Positions 1 to 9,000 of a stretch of DNA of 64,000 nt are shown piece by piece. The position numbers and the translations under genes are program-made. The stretch lies in the NCBI GenBank assembly GCA_003612285.1, contig RAYE01000007.1, positions 51,974-115,973 on the forward strand. The letters run 5' to 3'. Within the stretch, counting starts at the first letter, position 1. Each line of letters begins with the position of its first letter. The notes beneath the pieces were generated by a model. It worked only from the letters and a program-made list of their open reading frames with translations. It made no database searches and had not been told where the DNA came from. This stretch comes from a bacterium D16-51. GTDB taxonomy: Bacteria; Bacillota; Clostridia; Lachnospirales; Lachnospiraceae.

Positions 1-1
1 G

Positions 2-496
2 GGCGAATATTCGACAATCCGCGCAGGAAGGGCAAATCCTCATATTTTAGATAAAATTAGTGTAGATTATTATGGGCAGCCGTCAAGTTTACAGTCTGTA
101 GCAAATATTTCTGTTGCAGAGGCACGTACCCTGATGATACAGCCATGGGAGGCAAGCCTGATTAAGGAAATTGAGAAAGCAATTTTAACGGCTGATTTAG
201 GATTAACCCCAAATAACGACGGAAAAGTAATCCGTCTGACTTTTCCGGAACTTACAGAGGAACGCCGTAAGGAACTGGTAAAGGATGTTAAGAAAAAAGG
301 GGAGGGCGCAAAAGTTGCCATCCGTAATATCCGCCGGGATGCGAATGATATGATTAAGAAGCAGCAAAAGGCGAATGAGATTTCTGAAGATGAGCAGAAG
401 GATGCAGAAAGTGAAATCCAGAAGCTGACGGATCAGTATGTATCACAGGTTGACCAGATGATAGAAGAGAAATCAAAGGAAATTATGACAGTGTAA
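2..496 (+). CDS. frr: Ribosome recycling factor (5' end outside window)
   Basis: Partial gene: the frame is open from base 2, giving 164 residues; roughly the first 20 of the usual 185 lie upstream. The visible start of the fragment (STIRAGRAN..., then VDYYG) is the RRF signature, and the C-terminal half is the Lys/Glu-rich helical region that forms the three-helix bundle. RRF works with EF-G to split post-termination ribosomes. It heads the co-directional run frr-uppS-cdsA-dxr, a common Bacillota order. An internal ATG at 134 is not the start because homologous sequence continues upstream of it. Confidence 0.96.
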   Translation, partial: GEYSTIRAGRANPHILDKISVDYYGQPSSLQSVANISVAEARTLMIQPWEASLIKEIEKAILTADLGLTPNNDGKVIRLTFPELTEERRKELVKDVKKKGEGAKVAIRNIRRDANDMIKKQQKANEISEDEQKDAESEIQKLTDQYVSQVDQMIEEKSKEIMTV

Positions 497-512
497 GGAA
501 TTGTGCAATCAG

Positions 513-543
513 AGGGATAGATCATTTGGTCTGTCCCTATTTT
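513..543 (+). terminator. Hairpin between frr and uppS
   Basis: AGGGATAGA (513-521) pairs with TCTGTCCCT (530-538), one G-U pair, followed by only four T. It is a weak terminator or attenuating hairpin; partial read-through into uppS is expected given the operon layout. Confidence 0.45.
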
Positions 544-616
544 GCAGAAGAAAAAATTGTGTGTTGTGGCGGGAAGCCGCAAAAATGCGGAAGGCTTTTG
601 GATTGGAGAGAGGAAA

Positions 617-1333
617 ATGCCTGAAAAAGAGAATGTACCGCGCCATGTGGCGATTATTTTAGATGGAAACGGGCGGTGGGCAAAAAAGAGGATGCTTCCA
701 AGGAATGCAGGGCATGCGGCAGGAAGCAGGAATGTAGAAAAAATTTGTAAGGCTGCATGGGAAATGGGCATTGAATATGTGACGATGTATGCTTTTTCAA
801 CAGAAAACTGGTCGCGCCCGCAGTCGGAAGTGGATGCTTTGATGAAGCTTTTACATCAATATCTTTCAGACTGTTTAAAGACGAGTAAGAAAAATAATAT
901 GCAGGTCCGTGTGATTGGGGATATTACTAAGCTGGATATAGATTTGCAGGAGAGGATACGGGAACTGGAGGAATTTTCTGCACAAAATACAGGGCTGCAT
1001 TTCCAGGTTGCCTTAAATTATGGAAGCAGGGATGAAATTGTAAGGGCTGTCAGGAAAATTGCTGCAGATGCAGTGGAAGGGAAGCTTGTACCAACAAAAA
1101 TCCAGGAAGGGATGATTTCAGAATACCTGGATACTGCCGGAATCCCAGACCCGGATTTGATGATCCGTACCAGCGGCGAGCAGAGGCTTTCTAATTATCT
1201 GTTATGGCAGCTTGCTTATACGGAATTTTATTTTACCGATGTGCTTTGGCCGGATTTTGACAAGAAAGAGCTTGAGAAGGCAGTAGAATATTACCAGAAG
1301 CGTGACCGGCGTTTTGGAGGGGTAAGAAAATAA
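617..1333 (+). CDS. uppS: Isoprenyl transferase (undecaprenyl diphosphate synthase)
   Basis: 238 aa, usual length for cis-prenyltransferases. It condenses isopentenyl diphosphate units onto farnesyl diphosphate to make the C55 lipid carrier of peptidoglycan synthesis. The N-terminal DGNGRWAK motif (catalytic Asp near residue 16) and the C-terminal PDLMIRTSGEQRLSNYLLWQ-type motif are present. The frame is open from a TTG at 542, but ATG 617 is chosen: it follows GGAGAGAGG at good spacing, and the residues upstream of it do not resemble the family. Its substrates come from the MEP pathway, two genes of which (dxr, ispG) follow in the same direction. The stop codon lies at the edge of a long hairpin. 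Confidence 0.96.
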   Translation: MPEKENVPRHVAIILDGNGRWAKKRMLPRNAGHAAGSRNVEKICKAAWEMGIEYVTMYAFSTENWSRPQSEVDALMKLLHQYLSDCLKTSKKNNMQVRVIGDITKLDIDLQERIRELEEFSAQNTGLHFQVALNYGSRDEIVRAVRKIAADAVEGKLVPTKIQEGMISEYLDTAGIPDPDLMIRTSGEQRLSNYLLWQLAYTEFYFTDVLWPDFDKKELEKAVEYYQKRDRRFGGVRK

Positions 1334-1392
1334 GGAACTTTAGAAAAATAAGTGATGCTAAGATGCGTCAGTTATTTTCCTAAAGTTCCTAA
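1331..1392. repeat. Long palindrome on the uppS stop codon
   Basis: AGGAACTTTA (1333-1342) pairs with TAAAGTTCCT (1381-1390), and pairing continues through AAAATAA/TTATTTT and TGATGC/GCGTCA to a loop of about six bases. The uppS TAA is the first triplet. No T-run follows, so it looks more like an extragenic palindromic repeat than a terminator. Related TAAGGAACT ends occur at 46766, 49986 and 63588. Confidence 0.7.
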
Positions 1393-1414
1393 GAACAGCA
1401 GGCAGGAGGAGAAG

Positions 1415-2206
1415 ATGTTTCGGACGAGATTAATAAGCGGGATTGTTTTGATGGCGATTGCCATTGCGCTGCTGGTATATGGCGGTTATCCTTTGTTCTG
1501 GGTGATTACGGGGATTTCTGTTATCGGTCTTTTTGAATTATACCGTGCGGTGGGGATGGAAAAAACAATTCCAGCGATTGCAGGGTATTTGTCAGGGATT
1601 GTTACAGATATCCTGATTTTAGATGATGCATATAATTTATTAGTGATGTGGCTGATTTTGACATTCATGGTGATGATGGCATGTTATGTCATTGCGTTTC
1701 CGGCTTTTGATTCTGAGCAGGTTACCATGCTGTTTTTTGGGATATTTTATGTGACAGTGATGATGTCGTTTGTTTTTAAGGTCCGTTTTGTGGAAAATGG
1801 GATTTTATTTGTATGGCTGATTTTTATTGGCGCATGGGGCTCTGATACTTTTGCGTATTGTGTCGGAAAGCTTTGCGGGAAGCATAAGCTCCCTTCCAAG
1901 CTTAGCCCAAATAAGACAGTGGAAGGCTGTGCTGGAGGGATTGCCGGCGCTGCTTTGCTTGGTTTTCTGTTTGCCCTTATCTTTTTTAAAGATACTGGAT
2001 ACTGGTGGAAATTTGCATTGATTGGCGGGGTGTCTTCTGTGATTTCACAGATTGGGGACCTGACGGCGTCGGCGATTAAGAGAAACCATGACATTAAGGA
2101 TTATGGGAAGCTGATTCCGGGGCATGGCGGCATTCTAGACCGTTTTGACAGCATTATTTTTATTGCGCCGGTTGTCTATTATCTTGTGACGTTCCTAAAG
2201 CTGTAA
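1415..2206 (+). CDS. cdsA: Phosphatidate cytidylyltransferase
   Basis: 263 aa polytopic membrane protein that makes CDP-diacylglycerol from CTP and phosphatidic acid, the branch point for phosphatidylglycerol and cardiolipin. The C-terminal CDP-alcohol signature is clear: KRNHDIKDYGKLIPGHGG followed by LDRFDS. About seven or eight hydrophobic segments are visible. ATG 1415 is preferred because it follows GGCAGGAGGAG; the open frame upstream of it (to 1352) runs through the palindrome at the uppS end. It lies between uppS and dxr in the envelope-lipid cluster. Confidence 0.95.
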   Translation: MFRTRLISGIVLMAIAIALLVYGGYPLFWVITGISVIGLFELYRAVGMEKTIPAIAGYLSGIVTDILILDDAYNLLVMWLILTFMVMMACYVIAFPAFDSEQVTMLFFGIFYVTVMMSFVFKVRFVENGILFVWLIFIGAWGSDTFAYCVGKLCGKHKLPSKLSPNKTVEGCAGGIAGAALLGFLFALIFFKDTGYWWKFALIGGVSSVISQIGDLTASAIKRNHDIKDYGKLIPGHGGILDRFDSIIFIAPVVYYLVTFLKL

Positions 2207-2297
2207 GGGAGGATTCGTTACTATTTATGGGCGGTTTTCTTAAAAAATGGATGTGAACCGCAGCAGATGGCAGGAAATTTTTGAAATGAGGGATAAA

Positions 2298-3446
2298 ATG
2301 AAAAATATCATGCTTCTTGGCTCGACCGGCTCGATTGGCATGCAGACTTTAGAGGTGGTCCGTGCAAATGAGGATATGAAAGTGGTTTCCTTAGCGGCAT
2401 TCCAAAGTATTGATTTGCTGGAAAAGCAGATTCTTGAGTTTGAACCGGAAGTGGCATGCGTTTACAAAGAAGAGAAGGCGCTGGAATTAAAGAAGCGGCT
2501 GAAAGGGCGCAGTAAGGTTACCGTGCTTTCCGGCATGGAAGGGCTTTCTGCCTGTGCGACAGTGCCTTCCGGAGACATTGCCGTTGCGGCAGTTGTCGGG
2601 ATGATTGGCATCCGTCCGGTGATTGAAGCGGTTAAAGCAAAGAAGGATATTGCGTTTGCTAACAAGGAAACGCTTGTAACGGCAGGGCATCTTATTATGC
2701 CGTTAGTAAAAAAGATGGGAGTAAAACTGCTTCCTGTTGACAGTGAGCATTCCGCGATTTTCCAGTGCCTGCAGGGGGCGCGCCATAAAGAGGTTTCAAA
2801 ACTAATCCTGACGGCTTCTGGAGGCCCGTTCCGTGGGAAAAAAAGAGAGGAACTAAAGTCAGTGACGCTGCAGGATGCGCTGAACCATCCGAATTGGTCG
2901 ATGGGGAAGAAGATTACAATTGATTCTTCTACAATGGTGAATAAAGGTTTGGAAGTGATTGAGGCGAGGTGGCTGTTTGATATTGGGTTTGACCGGATTC
3001 AGGTTGTGCTGCAGCCGCAGAGCATTATCCATTCTATGGTGGAATTTTGCGACGGCGCAGTGATGGCACAGCTTGGCACGCCGGATATGCGCCTTCCAAT
3101 CCAGTATGCACTATGTTATCCGGAACGGAGGCAGTGCATGGGGGAGCGCCTTGATTTTACAAAGCTTTCTGCCATTACATTTGAACAGCCGGACAAAGAG
3201 ACATTCCGAAGCCTTGTGCTCGCGTATGAAGCTGGGAAAACGGGCGGAAGCATGCCGACGGTGTTAAATGCTGCAAATGAAAAGGCTGTGTCATTGTTTT
3301 TGCAGGAAAAGATTCCATACCTTGCGATGGCGGAGTTGATTGAAGACGCTATGGAGGCACATACCGTGCTGCCAAACCCATCTTTGGAAGAGATATTGGA
3401 GTGTGAACAGGAAGTGTACCGTTATATTGACGGAAAATATCAATAG
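2298..3446 (+). CDS. dxr: 1-deoxy-D-xylulose-5-phosphate reductoisomerase
   Basis: 382 aa, normal for the family. It converts DXP to MEP with NADPH, the committed step of the non-mevalonate isoprenoid pathway. The Rossmann motif LLGSTGSIG is at residues 5-13; the cofactor and metal region FANKETLV, PVDSEHSA and TASGGPFR, and the DSSTMVNKG(L)EVIEA segment are all present. ATG 2298 follows GAGGG with short spacing; ATG 2286 is a possible alternative and the frame is open to 2247. With ispG downstream, the locus holds two of the seven MEP enzymes beside the uppS gene that uses their product. Confidence 0.96.
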   Translation: MKNIMLLGSTGSIGMQTLEVVRANEDMKVVSLAAFQSIDLLEKQILEFEPEVACVYKEEKALELKKRLKGRSKVTVLSGMEGLSACATVPSGDIAVAAVVGMIGIRPVIEAVKAKKDIAFANKETLVTAGHLIMPLVKKMGVKLLPVDSEHSAIFQCLQGARHKEVSKLILTASGGPFRGKKREELKSVTLQDALNHPNWSMGKKITIDSSTMVNKGLEVIEARWLFDIGFDRIQVVLQPQSIIHSMVEFCDGAVMAQLGTPDMRLPIQYALCYPERRQCMGERLDFTKLSAITFEQPDKETFRSLVLAYEAGKTGGSMPTVLNAANEKAVSLFLQEKIPYLAMAELIEDAMEAHTVLPNPSLEEILECEQEVYRYIDGKYQ

Positions 3447-3467
3447 AAGAGAGAATTGAGGTAGTAT

Positions 3468-4826
3468 ATGAATATTATAGTTGCATTGTTAATCTTTACT
3501 GTAATTGTAGTGGCCCATGAATTAGGGCATTTTCTGCTTGCAAAGAAGAATGGGGTCGGCGTCCCGGAGTTTTCTGTGGGGATGGGGCCAAGGATTATTA
3601 CAGTCGCAAAGGCAGAAAAGAGATGGATTGTAAAGTTTTTCTGTTCCCAGAAGCTGATGGAGGAAAATGAGGACTGGAAAGATGTGACAAAATATTCCTG
3701 GAAGCTTTTGCCGATTGGCGGTTCCTGTGCGATGGTTGGGGAAGATGAGGAGAATGATTCCCCGGATTCGTTTAACAGCAAGGGAGTGTGGGCACGGTTT
3801 TCGATCGTGGCCGCCGGGCCTGTTTTCAATTTTGTTTTTGCTTTTATCTGTTCCATTATCATTATAGCAAATTCAGGGATAGATTACCCGCTGGTGCAGT
3901 CCGTCTACAGCGGGCAGCCGGCACAGTCCGCCGGCATTGAAACCGGGGATATGGTAAAAAAAATCAACGGGCACAAAATTTCGATTGGACGCGAGGTAGA
4001 AACATATGTCCAGCTCCATCCATTGACAGGAGAAGAGGTAGAAGTTGTGCTGGAGCGGGATGGGAAAGAAAAAACAGTGTCCATAAATCCTAATTATAAA
4101 ACATACCTGTTTGGTTTTTCTTACACTGCAAATAAAACGGACAGTACAAAGCTTTCCGCAATTACAGAGGGGAAGCCGTTTGAAAAGGCCGGGATTAAGG
4201 CGGGCGATAAGATTGTCCGTGTCAACGGCACAGAGGTTTCTAATGGCGAAGAATTGAAGAATGTTATGGAAGAAAACAGTTCCGATGGGAAGGAAATCCT
4301 TTTTGCCATTGAACGGGATGGGGAAGTAAAAGAGTATAAGATTACGCCAGAGCCTTATGAAACAAAAACATTGGGATTTTATGCTGCCGGAAATGTGAAG
4401 GGGGAGAATGCGTTCCAGGTACTAAAGTATAGCCTGGTAGAGGTGAAGTACTGGATTGAGACGACGGTTGCAAGCCTGGGGCAGTTAATTACCGGGAAAA
4501 TCAGCACAAAAGAGCTTTCCGGCCCGGTGGGCATCGTAGATACGGTTGGTACGGTAATAGACCAAAGCAGCAGTTATGGGATGGGGGTTGTTGTTTTAAA
4601 TATGCTTATCATGTCGGTGCTTTTAAGTGCAAACTTAGGGGTAATGAATCTGCTGCCGCTTCCGGCCCTGGACGGCGGAAGGCTTGTGTTTATCCTGATT
4701 GAGGCAGTCCGTGGGAAGCCGGTCAGCAGGGATAAGGAAGGGTATGTGCATTTTGCAGGGTTTATCCTTTTGATGCTTTTAATGGTATTTGTAATGTATA
4801 ATGATATTGTCAGGATTTTGCATTAG
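3468..4826 (+). CDS. rseP: RIP metalloprotease RseP (site-2 protease, M50)
   Basis: 452 aa intramembrane zinc protease. The catalytic HELGH sits at residues 17-21 in the first membrane helix, and the second metal motif LPALDGGR is near residue 400 before the last membrane segments. Between them lie two PDZ-like segments (about 135-200 and 225-300), each with a GIxxGDxxxxINGxxV-type core. Family members cleave anti-sigma factors and signal-peptide remnants inside the membrane. ATG 3468 follows GAGG. The dxr-rseP-ispG order is typical of Clostridia. Confidence 0.95.
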   Translation: MNIIVALLIFTVIVVAHELGHFLLAKKNGVGVPEFSVGMGPRIITVAKAEKRWIVKFFCSQKLMEENEDWKDVTKYSWKLLPIGGSCAMVGEDEENDSPDSFNSKGVWARFSIVAAGPVFNFVFAFICSIIIIANSGIDYPLVQSVYSGQPAQSAGIETGDMVKKINGHKISIGREVETYVQLHPLTGEEVEVVLERDGKEKTVSINPNYKTYLFGFSYTANKTDSTKLSAITEGKPFEKAGIKAGDKIVRVNGTEVSNGEELKNVMEENSSDGKEILFAIERDGEVKEYKITPEPYETKTLGFYAAGNVKGENAFQVLKYSLVEVKYWIETTVASLGQLITGKISTKELSGPVGIVDTVGTVIDQSSSYGMGVVVLNMLIMSVLLSANLGVMNLLPLPALDGGRLVFILIEAVRGKPVSRDKEGYVHFAGFILLMLLMVFVMYNDIVRILH

Positions 4827-4907
4827 AATGTGTTAAAAGTTATCGTTTTATAGTAACGTATAAAGGCAGTTGGAGCGTTTTAGGACAGGAAAATCGGAGG
4901 CAGGAAA

Positions 4908-6005
4908 ATGTTTAGTGCGATGGCAGAGAAAAAAGCGCATAGGAGCTTTACAAAAGAAATACAAATTGGAAATTGTAAGATTGGCGGCGGTAATCCGGTG
5001 GCAATCCAGTCTATGACAAATACGAAAACAGAAGATGTGAAAACAACGGTGGAACAGATTCTGGAGCTTGAAGAAGCGGGCTGCGATATTATCCGCTGCG
5101 CTGTCCCAACGATGGCGGCTGCAAAAGCCCTTTCTAAGATTAAAAAGGAAATCCATATCCCTTTGGTTGCGGACATCCATTTTGATTACCGCCTTGCAGT
5201 TGCTTCCATAGAGCATGGGGCGGATAAAATTCGGATTAATCCCGGAAATATTGGCTCGGAGGAAAATATTGCGGCCGTTGTAAGGGCGGCAAGGCAGAGG
5301 AATATCCCAATCCGGATTGGGGTTAACAGCGGTTCGCTAGAAAAAGAGATTATTGAAAAGTATGGGAAAGTAACTGCTGAGGGATTAGTGGAAAGTGCGC
5401 TTGATAAAATTCAGTTACTTGAAAAGCTGGGACATGACAAGCTTGTCATCAGCATTAAGTCTTCTGATGTATTGATGTGCATTAAGGCTCATGAACTGTT
5501 GGTAAAAAGGATGTCTTATCCAGTCCATGTGGGAATTACGGAGTCCGGCTCTGTCCTGGCTGGAAATATCAGGTCTGCTGTTGGAATTGGCAATATCTTA
5601 TACCAGGGGATTGGCGATACCATACGCGTGTCCCTGACAGGGGCGCCTGTGGAAGAGGTGCGTTCGGCAAAGCTGATTTTAAAAACGCTTGGAATGAGAA
5701 AAGGCGGGGTGACAGTGGTATCCTGCCCAACCTGTGGAAGGACGCAGATTGATTTAATTGGGCTTGCTGGGAAAGTCGAAGAGATGGTTGCCGATTTGGA
5801 TATGGATATTAAGGTCGCTGTAATGGGCTGCGTGGTAAATGGCCCGGGAGAGGCAAAAGAAGCTGACCTTGGGATTGCAGGAGGCAAAGGCGAGGGGCTT
5901 TTGTTCCGGAAAGGGGAAGTCATCAAAAAGGTGGCAGAGGAAAACCTTCTTGCCGCTTTGGAAGAGGAGTTAAAAAAGCTGCAGGACAGTGCAGAAGTTC
6001 GTTAA
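4908..6005 (+). CDS. ispG: 4-hydroxy-3-methylbut-2-enyl diphosphate synthase, flavodoxin type
   Basis: 365 aa [4Fe-4S] enzyme of the MEP pathway, converting MEcPP to HMBPP. The N-terminal TIM barrel begins with GGGNPVAIQSMTNT; the C-terminal cluster-binding domain carries SCPTCGR (near residue 271) and GCVVNGPGE (near 306), supplying the three cysteines and the glutamate that bind the cluster. ATG 4908 follows GGAGGCAGGAAA. It is co-directional with dxr and rseP upstream and polC downstream. Confidence 0.96.
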   Translation: MFSAMAEKKAHRSFTKEIQIGNCKIGGGNPVAIQSMTNTKTEDVKTTVEQILELEEAGCDIIRCAVPTMAAAKALSKIKKEIHIPLVADIHFDYRLAVASIEHGADKIRINPGNIGSEENIAAVVRAARQRNIPIRIGVNSGSLEKEIIEKYGKVTAEGLVESALDKIQLLEKLGHDKLVISIKSSDVLMCIKAHELLVKRMSYPVHVGITESGSVLAGNIRSAVGIGNILYQGIGDTIRVSLTGAPVEEVRSAKLILKTLGMRKGGVTVVSCPTCGRTQIDLIGLAGKVEEMVADLDMDIKVAVMGCVVNGPGEAKEADLGIAGGKGEGLLFRKGEVIKKVAEENLLAALEEELKKLQDSAEVR

Positions 6006-6038
6006 AAGGCGTTGTCTGGAGACAAAAGGTGTGAGAAG

Positions 6039-9000
6039 ATGGAAAAGCTGTTATTAGATACATTTGAGGGGATGCCGCTGACTGACCGGCAGAAAAGGAT
6101 ATTTTCTGATGTTTATGTCAGCCGGGTTGTCCTTTCCCAAAAAAAGAAGAACGTCTTGGTCTATTTGGAAAGCAGGCATATTATTGCTTACCGTGAAATT
6201 GGGCTTTTGGCTTACGCTTTGAACCAGCAGATGGGAAAGACTGGTTTTTCTGTTTTGCTTGAGGAACATTTTTTATTGTCAGAACAGTATACGCCAAAGG
6301 CATTTTGGGAGGAATATAAGGACAGTATTTTTTTAATCCTGAAAGAGACAAATGTGCTGCTTTTTAATATGCTCTATAAAGGGAAAGCTGTGGTGGAAGG
6401 CTCTGCTTTCCATTTGGACTGTGAAAATGACGCTCTTTTTAAGACGAGGGAGCAACAGTTTATTGAAATGGTGCAGTCCATTTTCCGCGAAAAGGCAGGG
6501 CTTCTTGTGGAAGTTTCGGTTGATTTTTCCCTTCCTGTACTGTTACAGGAACAGGAGGAGTACGAAGTATACCATAGAAATGTACAAAAGGCTGATTTTT
6601 CCCAAAAGGAAGAAAAACCGGCCCGTGCCGTGCAAAGGGCGGCAAAAAAAGAAACTTCCCGCCCGCCGCAAAAGGCTGCGGGCAAAGAGACCTCTTTTTC
6701 CAATCCGGCCCAGACACAGCCTGCCGCTTCCTTTTCTGGAAACGGACAGGGCAGCTATGCAAAAAAAGGCGCTTATGGCAAAGGGAAATCAAAATGGGGC
6801 GCAGGTCCTGTGGATGAAGAATGCTTTTATGGAAGGAACTGTGAAGGGGAAGTTATTAAGATTGCCGATATTCAGGGAGAAATCCGTGAAGCTGTAATTG
6901 AGGGCATGGTAATCAGTGTGGAAGAACGGGAAATCCGCAATGAAAAAGTTATCTTTATGTTTAGCATTTCTGATTTTACGGATTCAATTATGGCAAAAGT
7001 TTTCCTGGAAAAAGAAGAGCTGGAGCTGATGCGGGAAAATATCAAAAAAGGGAAGTTTATCAAGCTGAAGGGAAACCCTGCATATGATACGTTCAGCCGG
7101 GAAATTACGATTAGTTCTGTCCGTGGGATGAAATCCGGGAAGGACACCCGCGTAAAGCGGATGGATCATTATACGGGGATGAAGCGTGTGGAGCTACATG
7201 CACATACGCAGATGAGTGAAATGGATTCTGTTGTGCCGGTGCGGGATTTTGTAAAGACAGCGAAAAGCTGGGGGCACAAGGCGCTTGCAATTACGGACCA
7301 TGGCGTGGTACAGGCGTTCCCGGATGCCGCGCATGAGGTTTCGCCGGATGAAGATTTTAAGATGCTCTATGGCGTAGAGGCTTACCTGGTGGACGACCTG
7401 GTGGAGGCAGTGAAAAATGATAAAGGACAGGGGCTTAGCGGAAGTTATGTTGTCTTTGATTTGGAAACAACAGGGATTGGCGCAAAAAGCAATGAAATTA
7501 TAGAAATTGGCGCTGTTAAGGTGGAAGATGGGAAGATTGGGGAGACATTTTCTGTCTTTGTAAATCCTTTGCGGCCGATTCCATATCCAATACAGCAGCT
7601 TACAGGGATTGACGATTCCATGGTAGCGAAGGCAGGGACGATTCAGGAGATTTTGCCGGAATTTATCCGTTTCTGTGAGGGCTGTATTATGGTGGCGCAT
7701 AATGCAGCTTTTGACATGGGGTTTATTGAGCAGAAAGCAAAGGAACAGGGGATTGCAGCTGACTATACGGTGATTGATACGGTAGCAGTGGCGCGCGCCC
7801 TTTTGCCGGATTTGAAACGGTATAAGTTAGATACTGTCGCAAAGAGGCTTGGGGTGTCGTTAGAAAACCATCACCGCGCAGTGGATGATGCAGCGGCGAC
7901 AGCAGAAATATTTACCAGGATGTTAGAAAGGCTTTCGGATAAAAATATTACTACCCTGGCAGAATTAAATAAATTCTGTATTCCCGATGAGGAGGCAATC
8001 AGGAAGATGCCGTCGTACCATGCCGTAATGCTGGCAAAAAATGAGACAGGCCGCGTGAACTTATACCGCCTTGTTTCAGAGTCCCATTTAAAATATTTTA
8101 ACCGCCGCCCAAGAATTCCCAAAAGCCTTTTTTTAAAGTGGAGGGAAGGGCTGATGATTGGCTCGGCCTGCGAAGCCGGGGAGCTTTACAGGGCATTGGT
8201 AGAGGAAAAGCCGGAGGAAGAAATTGACAGGCTGGTAAAGTTTTATGATTATCTGGAAATCCAGCCAATTGGGAACAATGAGTTTATGATAAGGGATTCT
8301 GACCGCTATCCACAGATTCAGGATGAAAATGATTTGATGGAGCTGAACCGGAGGATTGTAGAGCTTGGGGAGATTTATGGGAAGCTTGTCGTGGCGACCT
8401 GCGACGTCCATTTTATGAATGCAGAGGATGAGGTGTACCGCCGTATTATTATGGCTGGGAAGGGGTTTGCTGATGCAGATAAACAGGCGCCACTTTATTA
8501 CCGCACAACAGAGGAAATGCTTTCAGAGTTTCAGTACCTTGGCTCGAAAAAGGCGGAAGAAATTGTTATAACAAATACAAACCTGATTGCAGATATGGTG
8601 GATAAAATCGAGCCGTGCAGCCCGCGGAAATGCCCACCGGAAATTGAAAATTCAGACCAGGACCTGCGGGATATCTGTTACAGCCGGGCGCATGAAATAT
8701 ATGGCCCTGACCTTCCGCCTGTTGTGGAGGAGCGCTTAGAGCGTGAGTTAAATTCCATTATCAGCAATGGGTATGCTGTGATGTATATTATTGCGCAGAA
8801 GCTTGTGTGGAAGTCCAATGAGGATGGTTATCTGGTTGGCTCAAGGGGTTCGGTCGGTTCTTCTTTTGCGGCGACAATGTCCGGGATTACCGAAATTAAC
8901 CCGCTTCCGGCACATTATTACTGTAAAAGCTGCCATTATTATGATTTTGATTCTGAGGAATTAAAGGAGCATTCTGGTAATTCTGCCTGTGACCTGCCGG

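Noticed and set aside
6352..6897. 181-codon plus-strand frame inside polC
   Set aside because: It overlaps polC in another frame through its low-complexity linker and has no ribosome site.
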